Source of the DNA: Gonium pectorale | Taxonomy: Eukaryota; Chlorophyta; Chlorophyceae; Chlamydomonadales; Volvocaceae | Assembly: GCA_001584585.1 (NCBI GenBank) | Contig: LSYV01000022.1 | Coordinates: forward strand, 153,364-217,363 | DNA length: 64,000 bases | Direction of reading: 5' to 3' | Part shown: piece after piece, positions 44,769 through 55,340 of the stretch | Position numbering within the stretch: position 1 is the stretch's first letter | Layout of the letters: each line of letters starts with the position of its first letter | Position numbers and translations under genes: made by a program | Notes under the pieces: generated by a model | The model's database searches: none | Told to the model about the DNA's origin: nothing | Seen by the model: only the letters and a program-made list of their open reading frames with translations

Positions 44769-47700
44769 TCAGCTCACGATAACTGCAATCACGCCCCCTT
44801 GACAGCCTCCTGGGTTGACTTGCGCCCAGCCGGGACGCCATGACTGGCGGTATGCTCCAACGCCTGAGGAGGAGGTGGACCGTGCCGCGCGCGGGGCCTT
44901 ACGGCGGGCGCCGACGACTGAGCGGCAGCAAACACGCGTAGCAGGTACACCGTGAAACTGACGGGCGGCAAAGTGCCGCGTGCTTCCGTTTCTCACGCCT
45001 AGCTAGAAGGCGTCACCCCCTTTACTAGTGGTGCGTGAGGTGCGCGGCTGTGTTCGTTGCTGTGCCCCCCCCCAGTCCGCCCGCGTACCGGCTTACCTCT
45101 TGAACCAGAGCCAGAGCCTTCACCAGCTCTGCAGCCGCGGGCCGGCGCGCGGGTTGGGACTCCCAGCAAGCCGTCAGCAGCGCCCGCAACTTGCGAGGGC
45201 AGCGCGCCTCCGGCAGATGGCTCAGCTGCAGGCGCGAATTGTGGATGGTGACAGCGACGGCGACCTGCGATGAAACGCGGCGCATGCAACGGTGCAGTCG
45301 GACGGATGGACGAACGAATTCGGGCGGACGCAGTTGGGCGGACGGACGGACGACAGAAGTCGCCGCTCGCGAGTTGGCCTGGCCCAATCTTACGCAGCCC
45401 AGCGCTCAAAAAGAGATATTAAATCACACCCCCGGCCACACACTTGGGCGTGTAAGGTATTGGCAAGGTATCTGAAGGGAACTCCTGATTTTACGCGCGG
45501 ATGTGACCGTAATGCGCCCGCCACACTCACCTCCATGTTGCTTTTGCCGTGCCACGGGCGGCAGCCCGTCAGCATCTCCCACAGCACAACGCCAAACGCA
45601 AACACGTCCTGAACAAGATCACACAGCAATACGATAGGGTCTGGCCAGACAGAAGGCGGGATGCAATAGCGTTTAGCCCCACATCAGCAGGTGGGAAGTC
45701 GCGGTGAGCGTGGTGTGCTGACGTCAGACACAGGTTGCATGCTGAAATGGGAATGCTAACGACATGCTAACGGAATGCTAGCGGTAGACGTCGGCATCGG
45801 TTGCATTTGAAAGGAAGCCAAGACATGGGCGGCAACCGACGGCATTGACCGCCGTCTTCGCGATGAGTCTGTGAACGCTGATTCGTCCCCGGTCTCCGGC
45901 CTTTGGTGCCGGGTTGTAGCGCCGGTTTTCACAGTCATCTGCCCAGGCGGCGGTGCGCAGGGGCGCTGCACGGGGCCTCGGTTGAGGTCTTCCACTCTGA
46001 CACCGGTCTGACAAGCGCGCAAAGCGACAGCGAGCAAGCGTTAACAGGCTCGTGCGATGGCGACGGCAGCTCCAGGATGGGAAAGCATTGCTCACCACGC
46101 GGTCTTCAACCGTGTAGTTGTTCACTGCGGATGGAGGTTGGGGTGGGGCGCGGGCCGGGAGCACGCACGGGAGGGGAGCGGCAGTGAGTCGGCACCTGCA
46201 GCGCGCGCACTGGACTGGACCCACATGTGCTACGACCGGGCAACTGGCCCACGGGTCAGTAGCCCTCGATACAGCTAGTTGTTTACAAGGGCATGCCTAC
46301 CTACCTATTGCGTGCGTATGTAAAAGAGCAGACACTGCATACTTGGCAGCTTCGCAGTACAGATGCGGCAAGCCTATGCAACCGGCGCTAACTACTAACC
46401 GTCGAACAACTCTGGGGCCATGTACGGCACCGTGCCGACCTTCGCAGGGGGGAAAGCAACCGTGAGCGAGCACTACTACTGTTCGGGAAACGCATACCAT
46501 AGCACCAGGGGCTGCATCCATAGCAGTAGCCAGGCTGCGCCCTACCGTACCAAACCAGAAGGGCAAATCAGGCGTGAGCGAGTGTGGCGGGAGGCACCGA
46601 CATGGATGGGCCCAGTGGCACAGCGAGCCCGCGGCATTACCGCATGGTCACGTTACTGAAATGGTGCGGTCTGACCTCAGGGTTGTCCGTTACGAGCACT
46701 GTGTTGTTCAGACGAGATATGCCAAAGTCCTGAGGCAGAACGTTGACGTCCAAAGGGGCGCTGGGTGACGCGAAGCCGGAACACACCTCACAGTGGTAAT
46801 GTGTGGTTCTCAACGAGCAAACACGCAGTTGCGCGGGCGCACGCGCAGAACAGATGCTGCGAAGAGGCGTGGCGCACACTCCTCTCGTGACTTGGAGCAG
46901 ACAGAAGCAGACGTGACACGCGCCAAGGCACCTTCGATAGTCCCCACTCCCCGATTCGTAAATGAAGTCGCGACGCCTCACCAAACCTATCGTGAGCTGC
47001 CTTTCTCACCGCCAGTTTGACCAACGGGTAGGGGCTGTGGCAGCTGGAGAGGAGGATGTTGGCGGGTTTGAGGTCTGCCGGCACATTGGGCAACGATTTA
47101 GTGGACGGCCCCAAAAGGTCCAAGGTCGACATCATAAGCGTCGACATCCCAAAACGCTCTGAACGGCACAGGATAACCACCACCCTACTGTTACTGGTAC
47201 AACGAGCCTTGCTGGGCCGCGACGCCCATCCTGAATGCAGATCGACACCGCGGACCCTGCCCACCTCACCCCTGTGCACTATGGTTGGGTGAAGGTGCAT
47301 GAGCGCCCGAGCCACCTGCAGCGCGATGTGGAGCACCTGGAGGGGGAGAAGAGGGACGAACCGAGGCGGGGCGAGGCGGGGCCGGCGGGGCGAGGCAAGT
47401 AGGGACCAGGTGGATGGTAGAAGCAGTCAGGTGACGGTGAAGACGAGTCGCGTGCTGGACAGGAAAGGGATATCACTAGCGCCCCGGAACTGACGTGTAA
47501 GAAGTCTGTAGGCACACAGGTGAAGCGAAAACCGCCTACCGCACAGGCGCATTCCGCACGGCGCTGACGCACACAGGCGGCAAGAGGTGCCAGGCCTCAA
47601 GCCTGAACATGATTGTGAGGCACGGCATCTGATGACCGGATCGCGCGCGTTTAGGGCCCATACGCGGATGGGGCCGCAACGACGGCCCACCCGCAGGCCC

Positions 47701-50700
47701 AAAGTGCGACGGTGCCCGCTGTTAGCGTCTGCAACGGCGCGCACGTGCCAGCTTGCTGGGGGGCCACGACCGGGGTAAGGCGTGCCAGCAGCATGGGGGC
47801 CACGACGGCGGCGGCGGCGGGTGAGGCGGTGAGGCGCGCCTACCGTTGGGAGCGGCAGCAGGCGGCCCGCAGGTGATTCGCCGTACAGGAAGCGGTCCAG
47901 GGACGTCTCCATTAGCTCCATCACAAGGCATATGCGAGGAGGCCTGGGTCGGCAGGAGAGGGGTGGTGCCCACACCGTGACCACAAGCGGCCATGCAATC
48001 CACTACAGCTGAGCTTTCTTGCATCTGTGCCCATCGCGTGTTCCGACGTTTGGTTTCGGCCCTGGCCAGGAGCCCACGCGCCCTGCCCCGCCCTGCCCTG
48101 TCATGCGAATGCCACACCATTCCCAGGACCCACCTGAGACTTGCCGCCAACAGCCGGACGATGTTGGGGTGGCGGCACCGCGCCAGCACCTGCACCTCTT
48201 GCTCCAACATGCCCAGCGCCGTGTTCGTCGGGTACTTCAGCCCCTCGCCAGGCACCCCCCCTCCTCCTCCTCCTTCTCCAAATCCTTCGTCCCCAGCCGC
48301 CACCGCCGACGACGACTGAGCGGACTCGTCGGTGAACAGCAGAGCGGTTCCAACGCAGCCCTCTAGCAATCCCGTGTCCAGCAGTTTGACGGCCACGCGC
48401 TCTCCGCGGTAGTGCCCCATTAGGACGCGCGTGCATGCGCCCTTGCCCAGGAGCGTCTTGTGTAGGACCACAGCGTCGGGGCTCCCGCCGCCGTCCCCAT
48501 CGCTGTCGCCTTTGCCGCCGCCGCTCCCGTTCACATCATCGATCCCGTCGCCGGAACTGCCGCTTCCTGTCCTGATTTCTCCCACCCCAGCGTCATCCTC
48601 GCCGCCACCGGGCGCGGCTATCGCAGCAGGGGCTGCCTTGATGCCGTCCGTACCGAGCTTGACATCCATGTTTATGTCTGGCGCGACTGGTGTCAAGGGC
48701 GTGACGGGCACGAGCTGAAGCTCCGTCAGCGTGAGATGGAGCTGAGCCGAGGTCGAGGTCATTGTATCCGTTATGGCCCCGCTCATCAAGCCTGCACGGT
48801 GGGGAGGGGCTCTGATATATCGCTGCTTTGGGGGCATAGAACACCGCCTAGAGTACTGTCACAACGCACCCTGTCGCACACACCACGTCAAAGTCGAACT
48901 CGTCCACACACTGCAGCCTTCATGTGCGCGCGTTGAAGGGCATACGGGGCTCGGCCGGCCTGGCATTGTACCCAACCCAGAGGAGGAGCGCATCTAGTTG
49001 GGATTGCGGACGGGGTGCACAGACCCAGCAAAATCGTTAGTGCTGCACTCACCGTGTGGCGGGACTTCTGAGGTTCCGCTGACGTGCTGTAGATATCCCT
49101 TGTGCACAAAATGCACTTCTGGGGTGTGTCCGGCGGCATGCTCGAGCCCGGCCTCGCCCTGCGACTCCTTGCGGGAGGTGCCCTGGTACACGGCCCCTCG
49201 GCGACAGCGCTTTCGCACAACCACGAAGGTCAGCGTTGCCGCAAGGAGCAGGGCCGAACCTGTAGGGCGGGTCGGCAAAGCAACAAGGCACGAATGAAAT
49301 GCCCTCAAAAGGCAGAGGGAGCCCGCCAGGGAGGCGCACAGTCATTCATCGGTCGCGAAGGTGGCAGTGCTCACTCTGGTGCAGCGGCATGTCCTGCGGA
49401 TGGGCCGCATGCGACACCTCCACACGCATGCAGCCCCTCCAAGCAGTAGCTCCCTCCCTGCTAACCGTTGCTTACCCCCCAGCACCCCCGCAAGCAGCGG
49501 CACCAAGTGTCTGTTGATTGCCTGCGAGTCTCCAGCGCGTTCCCCGTTTAAAGGGGCGGTTGGCGGCGGTTGGTTGCCAGGAACGGTAACGCCTCGGGAG
49601 GTTGGGTCGGCGATCAATTTGTAGTAGCACCCGACTGCGAGTAGGGGACACGAGACCGACATGTGGAGACGACACACCAGGGGCACGGCACGCGTCGTTC
49701 CCTGTCATGGAGAGCGGGTGTCTGCTGCCGCGCGGAGGCAAGCTTCTCCTACCACAAACGTGCATTCCAAGCCGCCTGTGCGCGCCACACATGTCGCGGT
49801 AACGGCCACGCACGATGCGTACGGCACACCGTGTGCGGTTATGGCACTGCTACAGAGCGGAGCATGCCGTACCGTAGCTGTTGTCACCGGGCCACAGTAC
49901 ACCGTACACCGTACGGCGCACACTGCAACGCGCTAGTTGCAAGCTGACGAGCGAAACCCTGTGCAAAGCAGCGTCAGCCGCGGTAGCACTTGCCGTGGAC
50001 CGCCCCCGACCTAGTATCCACCTTCCCAGAACGTCTGACCACAGCACTGCGACCCCGAGGCCCAGGCCCACAGGTCTGCAGCGGTTTGTGGCTGCTGTAC
50101 GGCTGGTCCATGCCGTGCCGGTACTACAGCCTGCCGTATACGACTCACCGGGTCCGTACTCCGCCACACACTTCTCGTCCATCACTTGTGAACACATGTA
50201 GTAGGTGTCTGTTAGCCACACCGCGTTGCCATCCAGTACTGGGTTGCCGTAGGAATCTGCGAAGGCGCTGTAGCAGGCGAGATCGCCGTACCTGCCTACC
50301 CCTGGCCAGCACCGCTGCATGGGCGGCGCGGAGGCGTCGGCAATGCAGCCGCCGACCCAGCCGCCCGGAAACTCCTCCTGGGACTGCTTGCCTGGGATCT
50401 CCACCGGCCGGGGCAAGGTAGTGACAGAGCTGTTGATGGAGGGCGGTGGCATGCAGATACCTACGGGGGAACGGGGCGGTGTGCTCAGAGCAGAGCTTGC
50501 AAAGCGGGCATCGAGACGGTGTCATGGGGGTAATAAAGATGGGAAACGGTCTCATGGGGGTAATAAAGATGGGAAACGGTCTCATGAGGATGCCTGAACC
50601 GCCGCTGGAACCTGCCCGCGGGCTGTTGTGCGTGCATCCCAGAGCCGTGCGACTGGCCAAAGACGTCTGTCAGATGCATGCTGTCAAGCACGGTGGCTGG

Positions 50701-52464
50701 GGTTCTGGCCCATCCCCGCGTGCGTGCACCTACGGCCGCACGCACACGGGGGGCAAGGCGGGGACAACACCTATCTCTCCTCTTGCGAGCAAACGGCGAC
50801 TCACGGAGCACAATGGCGCCCTGGGACATTCGGATGATCCCCATCGGCGTGGCGTTCGTGTTGGCGCCCGCCACGATGTCCAACCCAGGAACCTGAATGG
50901 CGCGCGGACGCAAGCGGGGGGCAGTCAGGCATCCAGGCCGGCGAAAGGCGATCGTCACGACTCAAACCCAAAAGCATCGGCTTGCAGGCAAGGTTGCAAA
51001 ACTCAGGGGTGCATGGTAACGCAAACCGTGCACGAGACAGTAGGATGACAGCTGGCCATAGAGTGCAGGGGCACCAGTCGCCCGCCGGGGCCTGACGCGC
51101 ATTGACCCCCAGTATTGAAAAGGAAAACGCATACGACGAGCGTAAGCGCGAAATTGATGGCGTCGGTGTAGGACCCCCAGTGTGTTGCGACTGCCACACC
51201 CGAAGCAGAAGGGGCAAGACGGTACGGCACACAGCTACACACCCATCAACGCGGGTGCAGGCGAGCGCCCGGCCCATTCCGGGTGGTTCGCCGTGGCAAA
51301 AACCAGCACCGGGAGCAGGTCCGTGGTAGGGCGTCGCCTGCTGCTTGTGCAAGAGGCACGGTGGTACGGGCGCAAGGAAGAGGGCCATACGCGGCCAGAG
51401 CAGTTCCCCACGATCGCGAGCACGCAATGCCCATCCGCGGGGGCCCACCTGGAAATGCGGGCCAGCTCGGAAACGCATAAGGACAAGCCTGGAGAAGTGA
51501 AGTGACGCGCCGGGGAGCAGCCGTACCTGCGGAGCCGTGCGCAGGCGCATGGGGAGGGCCAGGAAACGAGGTCATAAAGGACGCGCGCCAACAGTATGCC
51601 TGGCCCGAGTGATGAAGGCCAAGATCGAGCTTGTGCGCCTGCGCGCACTATCGGCGGGTGGGGCCGGACAGCCGACGCTCTGGAGGGCTGCCGCAGCCCA
51701 AAGCAAGGCCTGGCAGCCGACCAGCGATCGGGCCGGGTCCGAGATGGTGTCCGCTCTGACCGTTGACGGAGATCGGGCATGTCACCCCTAGTCCGGGCCA
51801 GGCCACCGCCCGGTACGCTGCACCAAATGCAGCTTCAGCCATAGTTGTTGCAGACCTGGCACCATCGGTTCGATATTTCTGCATGGGGGCTTCCGTTACG
51901 GGTGCGGCCCCGGCCACAGCTCTGGTGGCTCGCTCGGCACGCCCGCCTGTCGATTGTCGCCCCACAACGCCACAACAAACGCCTCCACCCTTGAAACCAA
52001 GCAGACGCTGGCAAAGCGCGTAGCCCACCCAAGCGGAGACCAAAACACTGCGCGCTGCGCCCTGCGCGCTTCCAGAGGGAGGCCGAATACCGCCTTACCC
52101 GGGATGATAAGAAGCTCATGTCAAGGACCGGCCAAAGTGCAGGGTCATCGTGCGCTCCCAGGATCGTTAAGTTCTTCGTCACGGGCACCGGGTCCCGGTA
52201 CGCCGCCCAGTCTGCTGCCGTCACAACAAGGTCCGATGGGATGATAGCGAACTGCGTCGCTGGGTTGACGAACGCCGCGACCAGCTGCGCACCGGTGAGA
52301 CACTCCACTACCGCCGTGCGAGGGTTTGGCGGCACGGCCCCCGGCGGCCCCGCGGCCCCCTCGCCACTGCCAGGCGGCGCGACAGGCGCCACAGCCAGCG
52401 CCTCAGTAGCCAGGGCCAGCAGCAGAGGGATAAGCAGGAGAGGGGCGAGCTGTGCCGGGACCAT
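44769..52464 (-). CDS. Receptor-like protein kinase, copy 2 (TKL-like)
   Basis: Exons: 52464-52099, 51526-51449, 50892-50805, 50460-50149, 49634-49476, 49259-49053, 48791-48134, 47943-47844, 47336-47270, 47074-47010, 46729-46676, 46439-46400, 46124-46096, 45608-45531, 45264-45097, 44957-44769; about 885 residues. All phases match. The protein parallels copy 1: signal peptide (PLLLIPLLLALATEA), ectodomain with NLT and NSS sequons, membrane helix (LVPLLAGVLGG+SALLLAATLTFVVV), then GKGACTRV, VAVK, HR+DLKPAN, DFG, APE and DVFAFGVVLWEML. The N-lobe insert is shorter than in copy 1. The last exon reads past the site where copy 1 has a stop (CGC TGA there, CGC TCA here), adding about 50 basic, Gly-rich residues. 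Exon 4 uses a TAG acceptor where copy 1 has CAG. Exons are mostly conserved while introns diverge, consistent with a working paralogue whose ligand is unknown. Confidence 0.88.
50518..50590. repeat. Intronic tandem repeat, 30-bp period
   Basis: Two full units and part of a third (GGTCTCATGGGGGTAATAAA plus GATGGGAAAC) in the intron between ectodomain exons 3 and 4 of kinase copy 2. It is absent from copy 1, so it arose after the duplication. Confidence 0.9.
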
Positions 52465-52600
52465 CCCGTCCTGCTGCGCTTGCCAGCAGGCTCTGCGCGG
52501 CAGAAATTTAACAATAGCCGTATAATAGACCTAGCCGAGGCGCTCTGTATCAGGATTGCCTAGCACCAGCTGGCCAGCTAACCCGACACACGAAAATAGC

Positions 52601-53692
52601 AGCACCTCGCTCTACGCATCTTGAAACTCCAATGCATTGAGTACTGAGGAGTTTCTTTTTGCTTTGAGTGAGAGGTGATACGGTAAAGTTCATGCAGTAC
52701 GAAGTGTCAAACGCTTTGTGCGCATACTCATAAATGCAATATTTCGCAGAGCAAGAGCAGTGCAAGGGATGGCGGTCAACAGCTGGATTGGGAAGACGGC
52801 TCCAAGAAATAGTCAAAGCAGCGCTGCAAATGCAATGCTCATATGGCAGAGCAACAGAGAAGAGGAGAGACGGTAATGGGAATACCGTACCTGATGCGGC
52901 GCGACTGCGGAAGCGAGGCACACTCATTGGGGCATGGTGACATCAACCGATAGGGCTGACATGAATATCAGCCGCCGCCGTAAGACCGGTTCACTGTTGG
53001 GTGGTGGTCGGAGCTCGGAGGCCCTGAGCAAAGCTTAAAACACCAGCATCACGCATCATTCAGCATAGGGCACTATCTACTGGCATAAGGGTTACGTAAA
53101 TAGTGAGCAGAATTTGTAAGGAATGCAAGTACCGTATACGGTAGCAGAACGACCGTGGTGCCGGCCGAAGCATTCACATACGCAAAGGCTGTGCAAAGTA
53201 GCATTGTAGGGCTTGATGACGAGGTCCTTGTAGTCACTAGTCAGAGCTGTGTCTTATCCAGCGGACACCGAACCGTCATGCATGGGAAACGTCCGTGTGG
53301 GAGGCATCGCGCCTGTCCTCAGGGGCTGCGCCTGTGTCCTCAGTGCTGCAGTTGCCTCCGCAGACTCCACCTCGCAAGTGCGCAGCGGCTTGCACTGATT
53401 GCCAAGGCTGCCATTCACTGTCTACTTACTTGCGTCAGCCTTCCAGGCCGATGATGCAGCAGTCAAGCAGACACGACAGCTTTGTCTTGATAGACACTGG
53501 CAAGGGATGGCCCCCGTACTGCAGTCGCTGGCGGCTCCCATAAGCGACAAGCACTTGGATGGAGTACCTGCCACGACGGGTGTCAGACATTCATGGCAGA
53601 TGCTGAGTAGGCAGTAAGGCTTGATGCACCTTGTTCTTTGAGTCACACATAGTGCCCAACGACAGGGATTCAATCCTGCAGACTTACAGGTT
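52601..53692. other. No gene seen upstream of kinase copy 2
   Basis: This is the less GC-rich sequence between the duplication edge and the LINE. No convincing frame, repeat or RNA gene is visible. The kinase copy 2 promoter is probably near 52500-52600. Confidence 0.5.
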
Positions 53693-55297
53693 ACAGGTTA
53701 CACGTCCGGCAAAGCCGGGGGGTCATGGACGAATTGCGAGTAGTGGGGTGGGGAAGCGGGTTACGGGCCTCGTCTCTACCCCGCTTCAGCGCCTGACGCC
53801 GAACTATGGCGTGCCTAGTGTCCCAGACAGCCTGTAGGTAGGCTCCCACCGCAGCTGGCGGGGCCTCCATAATAGTAATCATGTTACGATGCCTAAAGCC
53901 CAAAGCAGTCTCGAATTGGTCGCGGAGTTGCTCTTAGCATGGTCATTCGCAGAACACATGTAGTTCATCCTCTACGGCCGCGGCGTCACCACAGGCCTTG
54001 CACGTTCGCTCAGCCCGGGCTCGCCCATTGGGCCGGTTCAATGTCGTCTCCCAACACCCTAGCCTGAACCGCATCAGCAAGCTGGGCGCCATCACAGTCG
54101 CCGTGTGCAAAGGGTCTCCCATCCAGCTGGCATACCGGCACATCTTAACTCCCGTCTCGCCGCTAGGGAAGTCGCGCGGTGCTCCAGTAACATGGGGCAG
54201 CCGCCACCGAGCATCAAGCCTGTCAGCAAAGCTATTGCCAATGGGTATGAGCAGTGACGCGAAGTGCGTTACCCGCGCGCTACCCACAAGGCCCTCAGGG
54301 GCCCGAATACTCGCGTCAGCAAGGAAGCGCAGTGCCCCTGCTGACCAGCAATCAGTCACGCCATCGACAAGCGCTAGCCTCAGGTCTGCCACGAAGGCCC
54401 GGTGGCACAGAGTATCGGGCCGCTCTACCATTCCGTTCCAGAAACGCAAGACGAACTTAGCCTAGTGGTATTGGAGCGGCCTCTGCACCAACTCGCGGTA
54501 GAGCAGTGCTTGGGCAGGGGCGCGTGCTCCCACCACCGTTTGCATATAGACCCTCTGCTCCTCAACCATGGGGTTCGTCATCGCACTCTCAAAAGACACA
54601 TTGATGAAGTCAGTCACATGAGCCCCATAAGAGAAAACCGGCGCAACTAGTGACCAAACCAAATCCATACGCAATTTAGGCACGTGAATCTTATTCTCCC
54701 GACACAAGGCAATGAGGGAATGCATGGTTCGCTTCCCAGACTTGAGGAGCTCTCCCGTGCACCCAGTGAAGCGCCGCCCTGGCCCGTATGTCAACCCCAG
54801 GTACTTAGCGGTCTCGCCTTCGTTCAGGGTCCTGAGCCGCTGGCAACACAGAATGTGCGGGACACTGCGTCCACAAAGAGCAGGTTGTACTCGTCAAGGG
54901 CTGCGCTCTGTCCCTCAAACAACCGCCACTGGTCCGGGAGGCGCAGCTTGCAATCAGCTTCATGAGCGTCAATGTAATGGGCTAGGACCTCAATGAACAG
55001 GCCAAACAACACAACAGACAACGGGAATCCTTGCTTTACACCCTGTCCCACGGAAAACTCCTGACCAAGCTTGCCATTCACCTTGACCCGCATGCGCATC
55101 TCCGCATAGCTAGGCATAGCTGTCCCGCAACGCGTCAAGGGTCTGCCCATGGATGCCGTACAGCTCAAGCACCGTCCATAGCGTCTCATTGTCTACGGAA
55201 TCAAAGGCCTTAGCAAAGTCGATTTGCATAACAATGAGAGGGCTCTCACCTGCTAAGAGTGCTTGGCGGCCGGTGACAGGTCGACAGGTTACACGTC
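53693..55297 (-). mobile_element. 5'-truncated LINE with 14-bp target-site duplication
   Basis: The 14 bases ACAGGTTACACGTC at 53693-53706 recur exactly at 55284-55297 and bound a minus-strand non-LTR retrotransposon remnant of about 1.58 kb. Coding remains: reverse transcriptase MQIDFAKAFDSVDNETLW, then VGQGVKQGFPLSVVLFGLF; the active-site position reads LLFVDAVS instead of YADD; KYLGLTYGPGRRFTG and FSYGAHVTDFINVSFE follow; the C-terminal Cys/His knuckle is CKACGDAAAVEDELHVFCE. The frame shifts near 55115 and 54850 and there is an in-frame TAG at about 54462. The element is dead and lacks its 5' half. Its 3' end, next to the duplication, can form a small hairpin (CCGGC-TTT-GCCGG). Confidence 0.85.
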
Positions 55298-55305
55298 TCA
55301 TCCGT

Positions 55306-55340
55306 ATAGGCTGCCTTCCCCGTTTCTGGTTCTCTTTTTT
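55306..55340 (-). repeat. Inverted partner of the repeat at 56515
   Basis: AGGCTGCCTTCCCCGTTTCT and the following GGTTCTCTTTTTT match the reverse complement of 56515-56547 with one mismatch. It begins 9 bases after the LINE target duplication. Confidence 0.75.

Larger units (their letters stand above)
43553..52600. repeat. Segmental duplication, copy 2
   Basis: A 9-kb stretch collinear with 28225-36710. Exon lengths are the same in both copies except the first exon (366 against 375), the kinase N-lobe exon (658 against 688) and the last exon. Introns differ by indels, including a 30-bp tandem repeat found only here. Confidence 0.85.

Noticed and set aside
50518..50590. Possible CRISPR-like repeat
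   Set aside because: The 30-bp units are directly adjacent with no spacers, lie in an intron and number fewer than three.
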